Source: Candidatus Poribacteria bacterium (GTDB lineage: Bacteria; Poribacteria; WGA-4E; WGA-3G). Taken from it: a DNA stretch of 64,000 nt. The notes beneath the pieces are model-generated. The model ran no database searches. It was given only the letters and a program-made list of their open reading frames with translations, and was not told the DNA's origin. Of this stretch, positions 26,635 to 35,346 are shown one piece after another (the stretch's first letter is position 1; each line of letters begins with the position of its first letter). The stretch covers positions 1-64,000 of the forward strand of contig JAPPII010000074.1 of assembly GCA_028820845.1 (NCBI GenBank), read 5' to 3'. The translations under genes were made by a program, and so were the position numbers.

Positions 26635-29600
26635 ATGAAACGTCTCATCAAAATCGGACTCTTATGTGTGCTGATCGCAGGCTATCAAACCGTTGCGGCA
26701 CAACAAGACATCGCACAGCAAGCTTATCTTATCCTTGAACAAAACTGCCTCAGCTGCCACGGACCCCACGGTGCTTTTACAGAGCAAATCGTTATTGAAT
26801 CCGCAGCAGGTTTAATCGATTCTGGTGCGGTTGTGCCAAGCAACCCACTGCAATCTGAACTCTATACGCGCCTCACGCATCCCGACCCCACGAAACGGAT
26901 GCCCTTAGGGAGTCAACTTTCAGATGACGCGATTGCAACGATCAGCAACTGGATTCAGGCAGGGGCACCGAGTTGGGAAATCCAACACGATGTCAACTTC
27001 ATCTCTACCGATGCTATGCTCACAACCATCCAAAATCACTTGAACACGCTGGATGCCTTTAATCGTCCCTTCGCACGCTATTTCACGACCACGCATCTCT
27101 ATAACGCCGGCAATGGACCCGAGGCTCTTGCAGCGTATCAAGTCGCCCTCTCAAAACTCGTCAACAGTCTCTCCTGGGGATTCCAGATTACCAACCCACA
27201 ACCGATTGACCCAGCTGAGACGATTTTCTACATCGACCTGCGGGATTACGAATGGGACACTCGCAACGCATGGACGCAGATTGAAGCGGTTTATCCATAT
27301 CTGATTGATTTTGACGCAGTTACACAAGCGCCTCTCTATAGCAAACTCGTACTCCTCCGGCAAGAAATGAACTGTGAAGTGCCGTTTGTATATGCCGATT
27401 GGTTTCTCGCCACGGCATCCTTACCTCCCCTCTACCACGACATCCTCGCACTCCCTGAAACAGAGCAGGAGTTGGAACGAGAACTCCGCATAGATGTTGA
27501 TCGGAATATCCAAAGTGCCCCAGGGGTGCGCGTCTGGCGTGCCGGCACCAACGATTCAGGTGTCTCGAATCACAATCGGGTTGTAGAACGCCACACCTCC
27601 CCGTATGGTGCGTATTGGAAGAGCCACGACTTCGCAGGGAGTGCGGGTGCACAGAATATCTTCACGCATCCGTTGTCTTTCGAGCGGGATGGGGGTGAAG
27701 TGATCTTCAATCTGCCGAACGGGTTACAGGCATACTACATTGCGGACGGTTTCGGGAATCGGATAGATGTTGCGCCGACGGAGATTGTATCGAATCCAGC
27801 GGCGAGTGATCCTGCTGTGCGTAATGGTCTGTCGTGTATCGGTTGCCACACGGAGGGAATGAAAGATTTTGAAGATGGTGTTCGATCTGTGATAGAGCAG
27901 ACGGTGTCTCCGGTTTACGATAAGGATCATGCGTTGCGTCTGTATGTGGAAAACGCGGTGATGGGTGTGCTTGTTGCTCAGGATACGTCACGTTACAAGG
28001 CTGCGTTGGAATCGACGGGTGGTGTATTTGGGGGTATAGAACCTGTGCATCGGTTCTATGAAGAGTTTCATGGACCTATTGAGGCATCCTACGCCGCTGC
28101 TGCCGTCGGTTTAGAAACAGAAGCCTTCCTCTCGGAAATTGCGGAGAAGTCGAGTTTACAACGTCTGGGTTTGACGGGTCTGTTGACGGGTGGCAATGTG
28201 AAGCGCGATGCGTGGACGGCTCAGTTCTCGGAGGTGATTTCGGCACTCAATTCTGAAGATACGCCGCCGCCTCCACCACCTCCACCGCCTCGTCCCTCGT
28301 TTACTGGTGATCTCATCCCGGATCCAAATCTTCGTGAGGCAATTGCAGAGACACTTGGTAAAGCACCGAATGAGCCAATCACTGAGGTAGATTTAGCGCG
28401 GTTGACGCGTATTGATGCCGATGAGAGGGGCATCACTGATTTGACGGGGCTTGAGCATGCTACAAGATTGGAACGGATAGAATTCCGGCACAATGCAATA
28501 TCAGACCTCTCGCCACTGAAGGATCTAACACGACTCAATAACATCAAACTCCGAGGGAATAGAATCACCAATGTGTCACCGCTCGCCAACTTGACTAATG
28601 TTGATTGGTTGGGGCTTGAGCAGAACGCAATTACCGATTTATCCCCGCTGCGAAAATTAATAAAATTGAATGGGATCGGGATTGATGGCAACCCTATATC
28701 GGATGTCTCGCCCCTGGCGAGTCTCATCAGTCTGGATCGTCTAAATGCTTGGCGTACACCTATATCGGATTTTTCTGTGCTGGCAAGGTTACCGAGACTG
28801 CGATGGATAGAATTTGGCAACGATAGACTTGTATCAGCGATTCCAACCCTGAAGGGGTTAAGAGCATTGGAACGATTGGAAATCCACGGCTGCAGCATTT
28901 CAGACCTTTCTCCGTTAGCGGAATTAACACAACTGGAGTGGTTAGAGTTGGTGAATAACTTGATCTCTGATGTGTCTCCGTTAGCGAAACTCACAAATTT
29001 GAAAACCCTGAATCTGGATGCCAACATCATATCCGATCCATCTTCCCTTGCAGCCCTAACGGACTTGGAGGTGCTGTACCTTGAAAACAATGTTATATCC
29101 GATGTGTCGTCCCTTGCAGGGTTCAAAAACTTAGAGCGACTTGACCTCCGCAATAATGCCATATCTGATTTTTCGCCGCTGAGCGCATTGCCTGACGAGA
29201 CTTTTGTCCGTATGGAGGGCAACCCTGGATTCCCGTCAGGCGGTCCGAAAATAACGGGTCCTTGGTTATGGGCGATAGTACCTGGCACACGGCTTGAAGA
29301 CAACGTAGATTTTCTGGCGTTCGCGACTGACGGTGGTGCTACGGAAATAAAAGTCGCTACCAACGGTGCTAAGGAAGGAAAGGCTGTCGGAGATAGTAAA
29401 TGGACGCTGCATCGGCTGTCTTCTTCTGGTGGTGATAATATAAATCGAATGACCGCTGCGCTCGGTTGGGGAACACGTGAGGAGATATACGACCATATCG
29501 TCTACGGCTCGGTCATCTTGGACTCACCCGAAGAACAACAAACAACAATGCTCGTCGGGAGTGATGATGCCGTCAAAGTCTGGCTCAATGGTGAGGTGGT

Positions 29601-30537
29601 TCACCAAGCCTTTGTTGGGCGCGGTGCTAACGATTACCAAGACTTTTTTCCTGTCACCTTGAAACAAGGGAAAAATGCTCTGTTAGTCGCGCTTGACAAC
29701 CACGGGCATGGTGGGTTTAGTGGCTTCTTTGGGTTCGCACCGGATGCCAAATATGAGGTCTTCCAACCGGGTATTAATTTCACCTTTTCCACGGAAACGA
29801 CGCAGGTTGAGGTCGGGGACACGTTCACTGTGAATCTGATAGTGGAAAACATTGACAATTTAGCGGGATGGCAGACAGATATCGTCTTTAACCCGACTGT
29901 CCTGAGGGCACTGAGCGTGACGGAGGGGGATTTCCTAAAACAGGAGGGGGGAGACACCTTCTTTGAAAACGGCACGATTAATAACACCACCGGTAAAATC
30001 ACAGGTTTGCAGGCGGTGCAACTCTCCAAAGGCGAGATGGACAGATACGGTGTGCTTGTCTCTGTGAGATTCACAGCCATCGCAAATGGCGAAAGCCAAC
30101 TCACAGTGGCTAATTTCCAAGCGGGTTCCAGTAGAGGTGAGAAGATTCCTGCAAGGCTCTCAGAGATAACGATTGTTGTGGGAAGCGGTACCCCGGCTGC
30201 GCCCGTGCTTCTTCCCGAAGAGACTGCCTTGTTTGCGAACTACCCGAATCCGTTCAATCCAGAGACATGGATACCCTATCAACTTGCCGAGTCTGCCGAA
30301 GTCACGGTGCATATCTATGCGACGAATGGTGTATTGGTTCGGACGTTGGCTTTGGGACATCAAGCTGCGGGTATCTATCAGGGGCGAAGCCGTGCGGTGT
30401 ATTGGGATGGTAGGAACGAAGTCGGAGAGCCTGTGGCAAGTGGAATCTATTTCTACACATTGTCCACGGAGTCCACACGCGACTCCGTTACTGCTGGCGA
30501 TTTCACAGCTACCCGCAAGATGTTGATACGGAAATAG
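26635..30537 (+). CDS. giant secreted haem-binding LRR protein with cohesin-like domain
   Basis: A 1300-aa protein with signal peptide (KIGLLCVLIAGYQTVAA). A first CxxCH haem site is CLSCH at 38-42 and a second is CIGCH near 401-405, so the N-terminal 500 residues are probably a periplasmic or extracellular c-type cytochrome-like domain. A proline run (about 542-550) links to some twelve internalin-type LRRs (about 560-860), a beta domain also found in the preceding protein, and a cohesin-like domain at about 1044-1182 (VEVGDTFTVNLIVENIDNLAG, FNPTVLRALSVTEGDFL). The C-terminus repeats the FlgD/T9SS-type module NYPNPFNPETWIPYQL. AAGAGGAG precedes the ATG. Dockerin in the neighbour and cohesin here suggest that the two bind each other. 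Confidence 0.87.
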   Translation: MKRLIKIGLLCVLIAGYQTVAAQQDIAQQAYLILEQNCLSCHGPHGAFTEQIVIESAAGLIDSGAVVPSNPLQSELYTRLTHPDPTKRMPLGSQLSDDAIATISNWIQAGAPSWEIQHDVNFISTDAMLTTIQNHLNTLDAFNRPFARYFTTTHLYNAGNGPEALAAYQVALSKLVNSLSWGFQITNPQPIDPAETIFYIDLRDYEWDTRNAWTQIEAVYPYLIDFDAVTQAPLYSKLVLLRQEMNCEVPFVYADWFLATASLPPLYHDILALPETEQELERELRIDVDRNIQSAPGVRVWRAGTNDSGVSNHNRVVERHTSPYGAYWKSHDFAGSAGAQNIFTHPLSFERDGGEVIFNLPNGLQAYYIADGFGNRIDVAPTEIVSNPAASDPAVRNGLSCIGCHTEGMKDFEDGVRSVIEQTVSPVYDKDHALRLYVENAVMGVLVAQDTSRYKAALESTGGVFGGIEPVHRFYEEFHGPIEASYAAAAVGLETEAFLSEIAEKSSLQRLGLTGLLTGGNVKRDAWTAQFSEVISALNSEDTPPPPPPPPPRPSFTGDLIPDPNLREAIAETLGKAPNEPITEVDLARLTRIDADERGITDLTGLEHATRLERIEFRHNAISDLSPLKDLTRLNNIKLRGNRITNVSPLANLTNVDWLGLEQNAITDLSPLRKLIKLNGIGIDGNPISDVSPLASLISLDRLNAWRTPISDFSVLARLPRLRWIEFGNDRLVSAIPTLKGLRALERLEIHGCSISDLSPLAELTQLEWLELVNNLISDVSPLAKLTNLKTLNLDANIISDPSSLAALTDLEVLYLENNVISDVSSLAGFKNLERLDLRNNAISDFSPLSALPDETFVRMEGNPGFPSGGPKITGPWLWAIVPGTRLEDNVDFLAFATDGGATEIKVATNGAKEGKAVGDSKWTLHRLSSSGGDNINRMTAALGWGTREEIYDHIVYGSVILDSPEEQQTTMLVGSDDAVKVWLNGEVVHQAFVGRGANDYQDFFPVTLKQGKNALLVALDNHGHGGFSGFFGFAPDAKYEVFQPGINFTFSTETTQVEVGDTFTVNLIVENIDNLAGWQTDIVFNPTVLRALSVTEGDFLKQEGGDTFFENGTINNTTGKITGLQAVQLSKGEMDRYGVLVSVRFTAIANGESQLTVANFQAGSSRGEKIPARLSEITIVVGSGTPAAPVLLPEETALFANYPNPFNPETWIPYQLAESAEVTVHIYATNGVLVRTLALGHQAAGIYQGRSRAVYWDGRNEVGEPVASGIYFYTLSTESTRDSVTAGDFTATRKMLIRK

Positions 30538-30540
30538 CGA

Positions 30541-30684
30541 TTAGCGGTCAGTGGTCAGGGTGCTTCGCTTTCAGCGGTCAGCCCAGAGAACGTTGTGGAT
30601 ATTACCTAAGAGGGAAACCCCCACACGATCTACTGACTGCTGATAGCCGAAAGTGAGCGGAGCGAACGCCCTGATGGCTGACTG
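30541..30684. repeat. GGTCAG-rich dispersed intergenic repeat
   Basis: The spacer repeats variants of TAGCGGTCAGTGGTCAG, TCAGCGGTCAGC and the reverse GCTGACTGCT. Related text recurs at 34500-34605 and 53311-53345. No coding potential is seen. Confidence 0.6.
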
Positions 30685-31059
30685 CTATTTGCTGTAATAA
30701 CCGAGGAAGGCGATATCGCGTAAACCGCGGAAAAGTTGACGACGGATGCTAAGACGACTCCGCGCCCAACCCTCTATATATCTTATTGCGTCACCTATGC
30801 CGAGTTGTGTAAAGACGCACAATTTCCCGATGAAAAGCGGTGGACCCCATTGAAATAGATGGATTCCAAGACGGATCCGCGTCCGTAGCGGTTTGGGCAA
30901 CTGCTGAACGAACCCATCAATTCTAATGATGGATATCTCCAATTCTGAGTCGTTTGGAACCCCGACCATATAGGCACACACGGACGTGAGAATATCGTGT
31001 TCAACTTGCGTAAAAAAGTAGGTTCCGTTTGAAGTTGCTCTATGCATCGGCTTGCTCAC
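30685..31059 (-). CDS. small uncharacterised protein, coupled to the TIM-barrel gene
   Basis: A 124-aa protein whose start overlaps the end of the upstream isomerase-like gene by 20 bp. NGTYFFTQVEHDILTSVCAYMVG at the start recalls the opening of gluconate-2-dehydrogenase subunit 3-like proteins ('F-x-x-E-x-x-x-L-x-x-x-C'), but the rest (LPKPLRTRIRLGIHLFQWGPPLF, RLSIRRQLFRGLRDIAFLGYY) only vaguely fits; similar segments are found at the N-terminus of some GMC-oxidoreductase-associated proteins. The family call is weak. No signal peptide or clear membrane span. Confidence 0.55.
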   Translation of the reverse strand: MSKPMHRATSNGTYFFTQVEHDILTSVCAYMVGVPNDSELEISIIRIDGFVQQLPKPLRTRIRLGIHLFQWGPPLFIGKLCVFTQLGIGDAIRYIEGWARSRLSIRRQLFRGLRDIAFLGYYSK

Positions 31060-31957
31060 TTGATAGCGATTCGCACAATTCTCGGGCTTCTATCACGGGT
31101 TCCGCTGCACAAGGACGAATTTCCAATACCTTTAGCATCTCTGCGGACAGCTCCGCGAAGATTTTGTCCCATTCGAGGTCCCCTGTTCCTGGCGGATGGT
31201 ATGCCTGAAGCCCTTGCAAGTCGTGCAGGTTCACACCGACGAGGTGTTCTGAATAGTGCTCAAGCCATGTATCTGCCCAGCAAACACCGAGTCTTTCCTG
31301 TAACGCGGCGTGTCCAATGTCGTGCCAGTAGCGCATCGGGCTGCCGTAAAATTCCTCAAAGAACAATCCAACTTCGTCAAAATTCGGGATTTGGTAGTAG
31401 TGCGGACGGTTTTCAATAGCGATACAGAGTTCCATCCGCAGCGCAGATTCATTGAGCGCATCGAGACTCCGTAGAACCGCGTCTTGGTGTTTTGCTGCTT
31501 TCCGTTTTCGCCATTCAGTGGCTTCCGTCACTTTCTGATCAAAGGCTTCAAATTCACGCTCACCGTAATTGTAAAGTTCAGTCATCAGGTAGGACCGGTC
31601 GTAGGTATCGACCTCACCGAGATGCAGAACGACGATTGGCGTTTCCAATTCAACGGCGAGTTCCATCGTTTGGATCGTACGTCGGACCGCCTCCTGTCGT
31701 TCGTCTGCATTCAAACTGGAAAGTAAAATTTTGTCTGCGCCTGCCTCTGTTTGGGACGTTCCGGGAAGGATGGGACAAAAATTGTGAATGGAGCATGGCG
31801 GATTTTCACGGAGGTACGGCTTGAGTTGTTCCACCTGATCCGGCGTGAGATGTCTACTCAGTTCGAGCTTCTCAAAACCCAGCGTTTTGAGTTCATCAAA
31901 GAGTTCGGCACCGTCTGACTGATTCAAGGCATTCCACATTGTTGAGATTGCTAACAT
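31040..31957 (-). CDS. sugar phosphate isomerase/epimerase-like TIM barrel protein
   Basis: A 305-aa xylose-isomerase-like (AP endonuclease family 2) TIM barrel. Metal-binding residues expected in the family can be placed: IVVLHLGEVDT, LCIAIENRPHYYQIP (glutamate), RYWHDIGHAALQ (aspartate and histidine) and VGVNLHDLQG (histidine). These enzymes isomerise or epimerise sugars and related polyols. It begins 2 bp after purN ends on the same strand, and a small gene overlaps its 3' end, so the three probably form one operon. The substrate is unknown. Confidence 0.85.
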   Translation of the reverse strand: MLAISTMWNALNQSDGAELFDELKTLGFEKLELSRHLTPDQVEQLKPYLRENPPCSIHNFCPILPGTSQTEAGADKILLSSLNADERQEAVRRTIQTMELAVELETPIVVLHLGEVDTYDRSYLMTELYNYGEREFEAFDQKVTEATEWRKRKAAKHQDAVLRSLDALNESALRMELCIAIENRPHYYQIPNFDEVGLFFEEFYGSPMRYWHDIGHAALQERLGVCWADTWLEHYSEHLVGVNLHDLQGLQAYHPPGTGDLEWDKIFAELSAEMLKVLEIRPCAAEPVIEARELCESLSSEQADA

Positions 31958-31959
31958 AA

Positions 31960-32562
31960 CTACTCCACAATTACCTTTCGTCCTTCAACTCTTAGTTTCC
32001 CTTGTGCGTACCATTTAATCACTTTCGGATAGAGTTTGTGCTCCTCAATCTGAATGCGATTGTGTAGGCTCTCCTCGTCGTCCGTATCGAGTACCGGAAC
32101 AGCCGCCTGTGCGATAATGGGTCCAGAATCGACACCTTCATCAACAAAATGAACGGTGACACCCGCAATTTTTACACCATAAGCCAAGGTATCAGCGACC
32201 GGATGTGCCCCTGGGAATGCTGGTAATAGCGTCGGATGAACGTTAATGATGCGATTTTGGTATTTTCGGACAAAGGGGGGTTGGAACAACTTCATAAAGC
32301 CCGCAAGGACAATCAGCTCCGCGGCATGTTGTTCGATAATCTTTGAAATTTCTGCGTCAAAATCGACGCGATTCTCAAAATCTTGGGCCCTCACAACGTG
32401 TGTGGGTATACCGGCACGTGCTGCGCGTGTGAGCGCGTACGCCTTCCGCCTGTCACTAATTACAGCTGCTATGTCAATACCACTTGTTTTATTTTCATGT
32501 AGCTGCTCAATCAGGGTTTGGAGATTTGTTCCACTTCCAGAAACAAGAACTGCGATTTTCAA
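31960..32562 (-). CDS. purN: phosphoribosylglycinamide formyltransferase
   Basis: The 200-aa enzyme transfers a formyl group from 10-formyltetrahydrofolate to GAR in de novo purine synthesis. The N-terminal phosphate loop VSGSGTNLQ is intact. Catalytic residues fall as N107 and H109 (IINVHPTLLPAFPG) and D145 (VDEGVDSGPII), as in the E. coli enzyme N106/H108/D144. The length is standard. No other pur gene is adjacent; it shares a transcription unit with the isomerase-like gene. Confidence 0.97.
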   Translation of the reverse strand: MKIAVLVSGSGTNLQTLIEQLHENKTSGIDIAAVISDRRKAYALTRAARAGIPTHVVRAQDFENRVDFDAEISKIIEQHAAELIVLAGFMKLFQPPFVRKYQNRIINVHPTLLPAFPGAHPVADTLAYGVKIAGVTVHFVDEGVDSGPIIAQAAVPVLDTDDEESLHNRIQIEEHKLYPKVIKWYAQGKLRVEGRKVIVE

Positions 32563-32616
32563 TTTTTTAAACGATTGCTCCTGAGCTGCCCTTCCGTTGT
32601 CAGGGCAGATGTCCGA

Positions 32617-32659
32617 TTGTTAAGGAACCTTTTTGAACCTAAGATAGGGTTCTTAACAA
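32617..32659. terminator. imperfect hairpin between the vWA gene and purN
   Basis: TTGTTAAGGAACC and GGGTTCTTAACAA form an imperfect stem with a 17-base loop, in the 150-bp spacer after the vWA gene. No strong U-tract follows on the minus strand, so terminator function is uncertain. Confidence 0.35.
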
Positions 32660-32712
32660 TTTTAGGTCGTTGCGGACAACGGACGCAACGCCCATATTTA
32701 ATAATTAAAAAA

Positions 32713-34491
32713 TTACCAATACAGATTGTTTGTTGTGTGTCCTTCTGGGATGGGCACCCATACACCGCCAGTTTTGTGCGCGACCTGCTGCTGAAAATCG
32801 TCGTAAGTGCCAACAACACTGACAAGGACACGTTTTTGCTGTAACATTTGAATAATTGCGAGCGGTGAGTATTCACCATCTGCTGGCTCATCTGTAATCA
32901 AGATAAAATACGGCTGCGCATTTGAACGGAGTTTAAGCCGCCGCAGTCCCTCAGCGACGGCATCTAACAACATTTCGTTTTCTTGGCACGGCAATTCGAC
33001 GATTTTCCGAATCTCTTCCAGTGTTTGTGGTGGGTTGAACACGTTCACAATGTTCACCGATGCCCGCGATCGGAAACGCACCACACCTATTTGGTAATCT
33101 ATAAAGGCGTTATCCCAATCACGAACGATGATGTCGAGTTGTCGCAGAAAATGTGGCAGTTTTTCGTCCATGCTCTTGCTACTGTCAACAAACAACACAA
33201 TATCAACCGGTGTGCTGCTACCATGCTGGAGTAGATCGCTGCCGATTTTTGTAACATTTGCCCATTGGGCATGGCGGAGGGATGCCGCTTTGCTTCGCGG
33301 TGTCTTTTGAACATTGATTCGTTGCGCTATTTGCGGCTGCTGTGCTTCAGGAATGACATGCCACTTACCACCTGTTTTCGCAGCGAGGATTTGGTGTTCA
33401 TCAATAGGAAGTCCAAGCACGTTCACATAGATGCCGGACTCTCGGCAATACGCGATTGCGTCTTCGACCGCCAATCCGTCTCGACTTGTCAAAGCTTCAT
33501 CGGTAACAAGAATAAAATGCCTTTTAGATGTCGGGCGGAATCGGAGTTCCTTGACGGTTTGTACAATAGCGTCCAGTGCGTGTTCGTCTTGATGTACGTC
33601 AATCGCTTGAAGGGTGCGCTTGTATTCAGTGAAACTCTTTGTGAGTTGAAAAACGCTGATTCTGTTTCGGTTTTTATTTGCCCAGAATTCCGTTACCCCC
33701 AGGGCGTAGTCTATTTTGGAGGCTTTGTATACGTCTACCATCTCCTTAAGGTGTTCTACGACAGATTTGATATTATCGCGCATACTCCCACTGGCATCGA
33801 TAACGAAGACGACATCAATGGGGCCACCGTCGCTTGTTTCGACAATCTCTCGCCCCAGTTTTTCCATAAGTCTTGAAAACGGGACGTGTGGGAGTGCTTT
33901 CCGTTTTTCACGTATTTCTGCTAACTGTGCTGGAGAGAAACTCACCTCTTCTTCGATTATTTTAATCGGCACAACTTCTGTGGTGCGTTGGGCGCGCGGA
34001 GGACCCGGACGTTTCACACCGAAAGTCTTGTTTCCTGCTGGACTTGCGGCTTCCGTTTTGGACAAATTTCCCTTGATGTCCCGAAGGTTCCGAGTTTCCG
34101 TGCTGACCTCGTTCCAGTTCTGTTCTGCGATACTGAGAGCGGTTGATGGCTCCTCTTTTTCTACTTCAGCATCCAAGTTGCGTCCTAAGGCGGGACGCGG
34201 CGTTTCAGGGGTTATCGGGACAGGGGCTGCTAAAGATGGCACGGATTCGCCAGTACTGACTTGTGGCGAGATAGGTGCTAATTCACGTGTAGGCGCGCTA
34301 AAACGGGGTGAGACCTTTTTCAGCAGTGGTTTTGGTTGGACAGTGTGTTCTGCTGAAATCAGTTCCACCGCAAGATTTACTTTCTCCGACGCTATCGGTT
34401 GGTTCTGGACGGCGATGTAGAACGTCGTGATCAGGAAAAAAAAGTGGAATATTAGCGAAATGAATAATGCTTTCCGAGTTACAGATTTCAT
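32713..34491 (-). CDS. membrane-anchored protein with two vWA domains
   Basis: A 592-aa protein. An N-terminal hydrophobic span (LFISLIFHFFFLITTFYIAV) anchors it with the bulk probably outside the cytoplasm. A proline- and charge-rich linker to about residue 215 is followed by two von Willebrand A domains. The first has MIDAS motif DASGSM in DVVFVIDASGSMRDN, the second DSSKSM in DIVLFVDSSKSMDEK; both fit D-x-S-x-S and end with a ILVTDE / ILITDEPADG strand. It is the last gene after an ECF sigma factor and anti-sigma factor on the same strand, which suggests envelope-stress or surface-complex regulation. Ligand unknown. Confidence 0.87.
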   Translation of the reverse strand: MKSVTRKALFISLIFHFFFLITTFYIAVQNQPIASEKVNLAVELISAEHTVQPKPLLKKVSPRFSAPTRELAPISPQVSTGESVPSLAAPVPITPETPRPALGRNLDAEVEKEEPSTALSIAEQNWNEVSTETRNLRDIKGNLSKTEAASPAGNKTFGVKRPGPPRAQRTTEVVPIKIIEEEVSFSPAQLAEIREKRKALPHVPFSRLMEKLGREIVETSDGGPIDVVFVIDASGSMRDNIKSVVEHLKEMVDVYKASKIDYALGVTEFWANKNRNRISVFQLTKSFTEYKRTLQAIDVHQDEHALDAIVQTVKELRFRPTSKRHFILVTDEALTSRDGLAVEDAIAYCRESGIYVNVLGLPIDEHQILAAKTGGKWHVIPEAQQPQIAQRINVQKTPRSKAASLRHAQWANVTKIGSDLLQHGSSTPVDIVLFVDSSKSMDEKLPHFLRQLDIIVRDWDNAFIDYQIGVVRFRSRASVNIVNVFNPPQTLEEIRKIVELPCQENEMLLDAVAEGLRRLKLRSNAQPYFILITDEPADGEYSPLAIIQMLQQKRVLVSVVGTYDDFQQQVAHKTGGVWVPIPEGHTTNNLYW

Positions 34492-34499
34492 TTTTAGTA

Positions 34500-34605
34500 G
34501 TTGTTAGCGATCAGCAGCCAGATAGAGGACGTTGTAACTGGTAATACTCACAACGATCTGTTGACCACTGAGAGGTGACGCAAACCACTGTCCCGTAGCT
34601 GACGG
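34500..34605. repeat. GGTCAG-type dispersed repeat, second location
   Basis: Carries TTAGCGATCAGCAGCC, CTGTTGACCACTGAGAGG and GTAGCTGACGGCTATT, related to the spacer at 30541-30684. It lies between the anti-sigma and vWA genes. Confidence 0.5.
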
Positions 34606-35220
34606 CTATTCTGCTGAAAGGTTGGTCGTTAGTAAACGTTTAGGCGGATCGCGACGAATTACCTCAAAGGATATTAACTTCTCGTTGTGCAGCGCATCCG
34701 ACTTCTTCCACGCATGTGCCGATTGTCCAAATCTGTCACTGCGCGGTGGGTAGAGCGTCACACCGACCATCGTAAAGACACAGAAGGTTAGGGCAAATAT
34801 GTAAATCGGGCTGCGCGTCTGAATATTCTGGCGCAGTTTGTAAGCCAATATTGAGAGATGTCGGAACCATTTTGTGGGAGAGGTTTCTAACCCTGGCACC
34901 AAACTTTGCACGACGCGAGACCAACGGGACGTTTGTTGTTGATGTTGTGTTATCTCTGATACACGCGTCATAACACCCGCTAAAAAGTCAGTAGAGACTT
35001 CTACTTCTCCGCTTTGACGTAGAAATTTATCGGTTTTTCGCAACCGCTGCACGTAATCGGCACAGGTCCCGCATTTTTTGAGATGCTGCTGGATGAGGTA
35101 GCGTTTCCATGCTGGCAATTCTTTGTCAATATAAGCAGACAACTCATCTCGACTCGCAATTTGTGTTTTGCATGCTAAGTTGTCCAAATGTGGAAATTCG
35201 GTATTTTTATATTTTCGCAT
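34606..35220 (-). CDS. anti-sigma factor with zinc-finger (zf-HC2) domain
   Basis: A 204-aa predicted inner-membrane anti-sigma factor. The cytoplasmic N-terminus carries the ZAS motif H46-x3-C50-x2-C53 in QQHLKKCGTCADYV, which binds ECF sigma factors. A single membrane span lies at about 142-160 (YIFALTFCVFTMVGVTLY), followed by a short outer domain. It is 126 bp downstream of the sigma gene and shares a related leader with it. AAGGA precedes the start. It is expected to hold the sigma factor until an envelope signal arrives. Confidence 0.88.
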   Translation of the reverse strand: MRKYKNTEFPHLDNLACKTQIASRDELSAYIDKELPAWKRYLIQQHLKKCGTCADYVQRLRKTDKFLRQSGEVEVSTDFLAGVMTRVSEITQHQQQTSRWSRVVQSLVPGLETSPTKWFRHLSILAYKLRQNIQTRSPIYIFALTFCVFTMVGVTLYPPRSDRFGQSAHAWKKSDALHNEKLISFEVIRRDPPKRLLTTNLSAE

Positions 35221-35230
35221 TTTTTAATTA

Positions 35231-35284
35231 TTCCTTGCGGTTCGTTGAGGTGTGCCAGGGTTTTGATGTTCCTTTCCGTAGACC
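35231..35284 (-). promoter_or_regulatory. leader element shared with the sigma gene (anti-sigma copy)
   Basis: Read on the minus strand it begins GGTCTACGGAAAGG and ends CCGCAAGGAA just before the anti-sigma ATG. The same two blocks, 41-42 bp apart, precede the sigma factor gene at 35939-35991. It includes the ribosome-binding site and may hold a promoter or mRNA leader. Confidence 0.55.
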
Positions 35285-35346
35285 TGAAGAAATACCCAAG
35301 CAAAAACCCCGCCATTTCATTTCGGGCTACACGCTTTTGCTGATGA

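Noticed and set aside
28221-29363. Open frame of 380 codons on the minus strand opposite the LRR array
   Set aside because: Low-complexity serine/arginine shadow of repeated LRR DNA; the plus-strand protein has clear domains.
33716-34420. 234-codon open frame on the plus strand opposite the vWA gene
   Set aside because: Serine/threonine-rich shadow; the opposite frame has two intact vWA domains.
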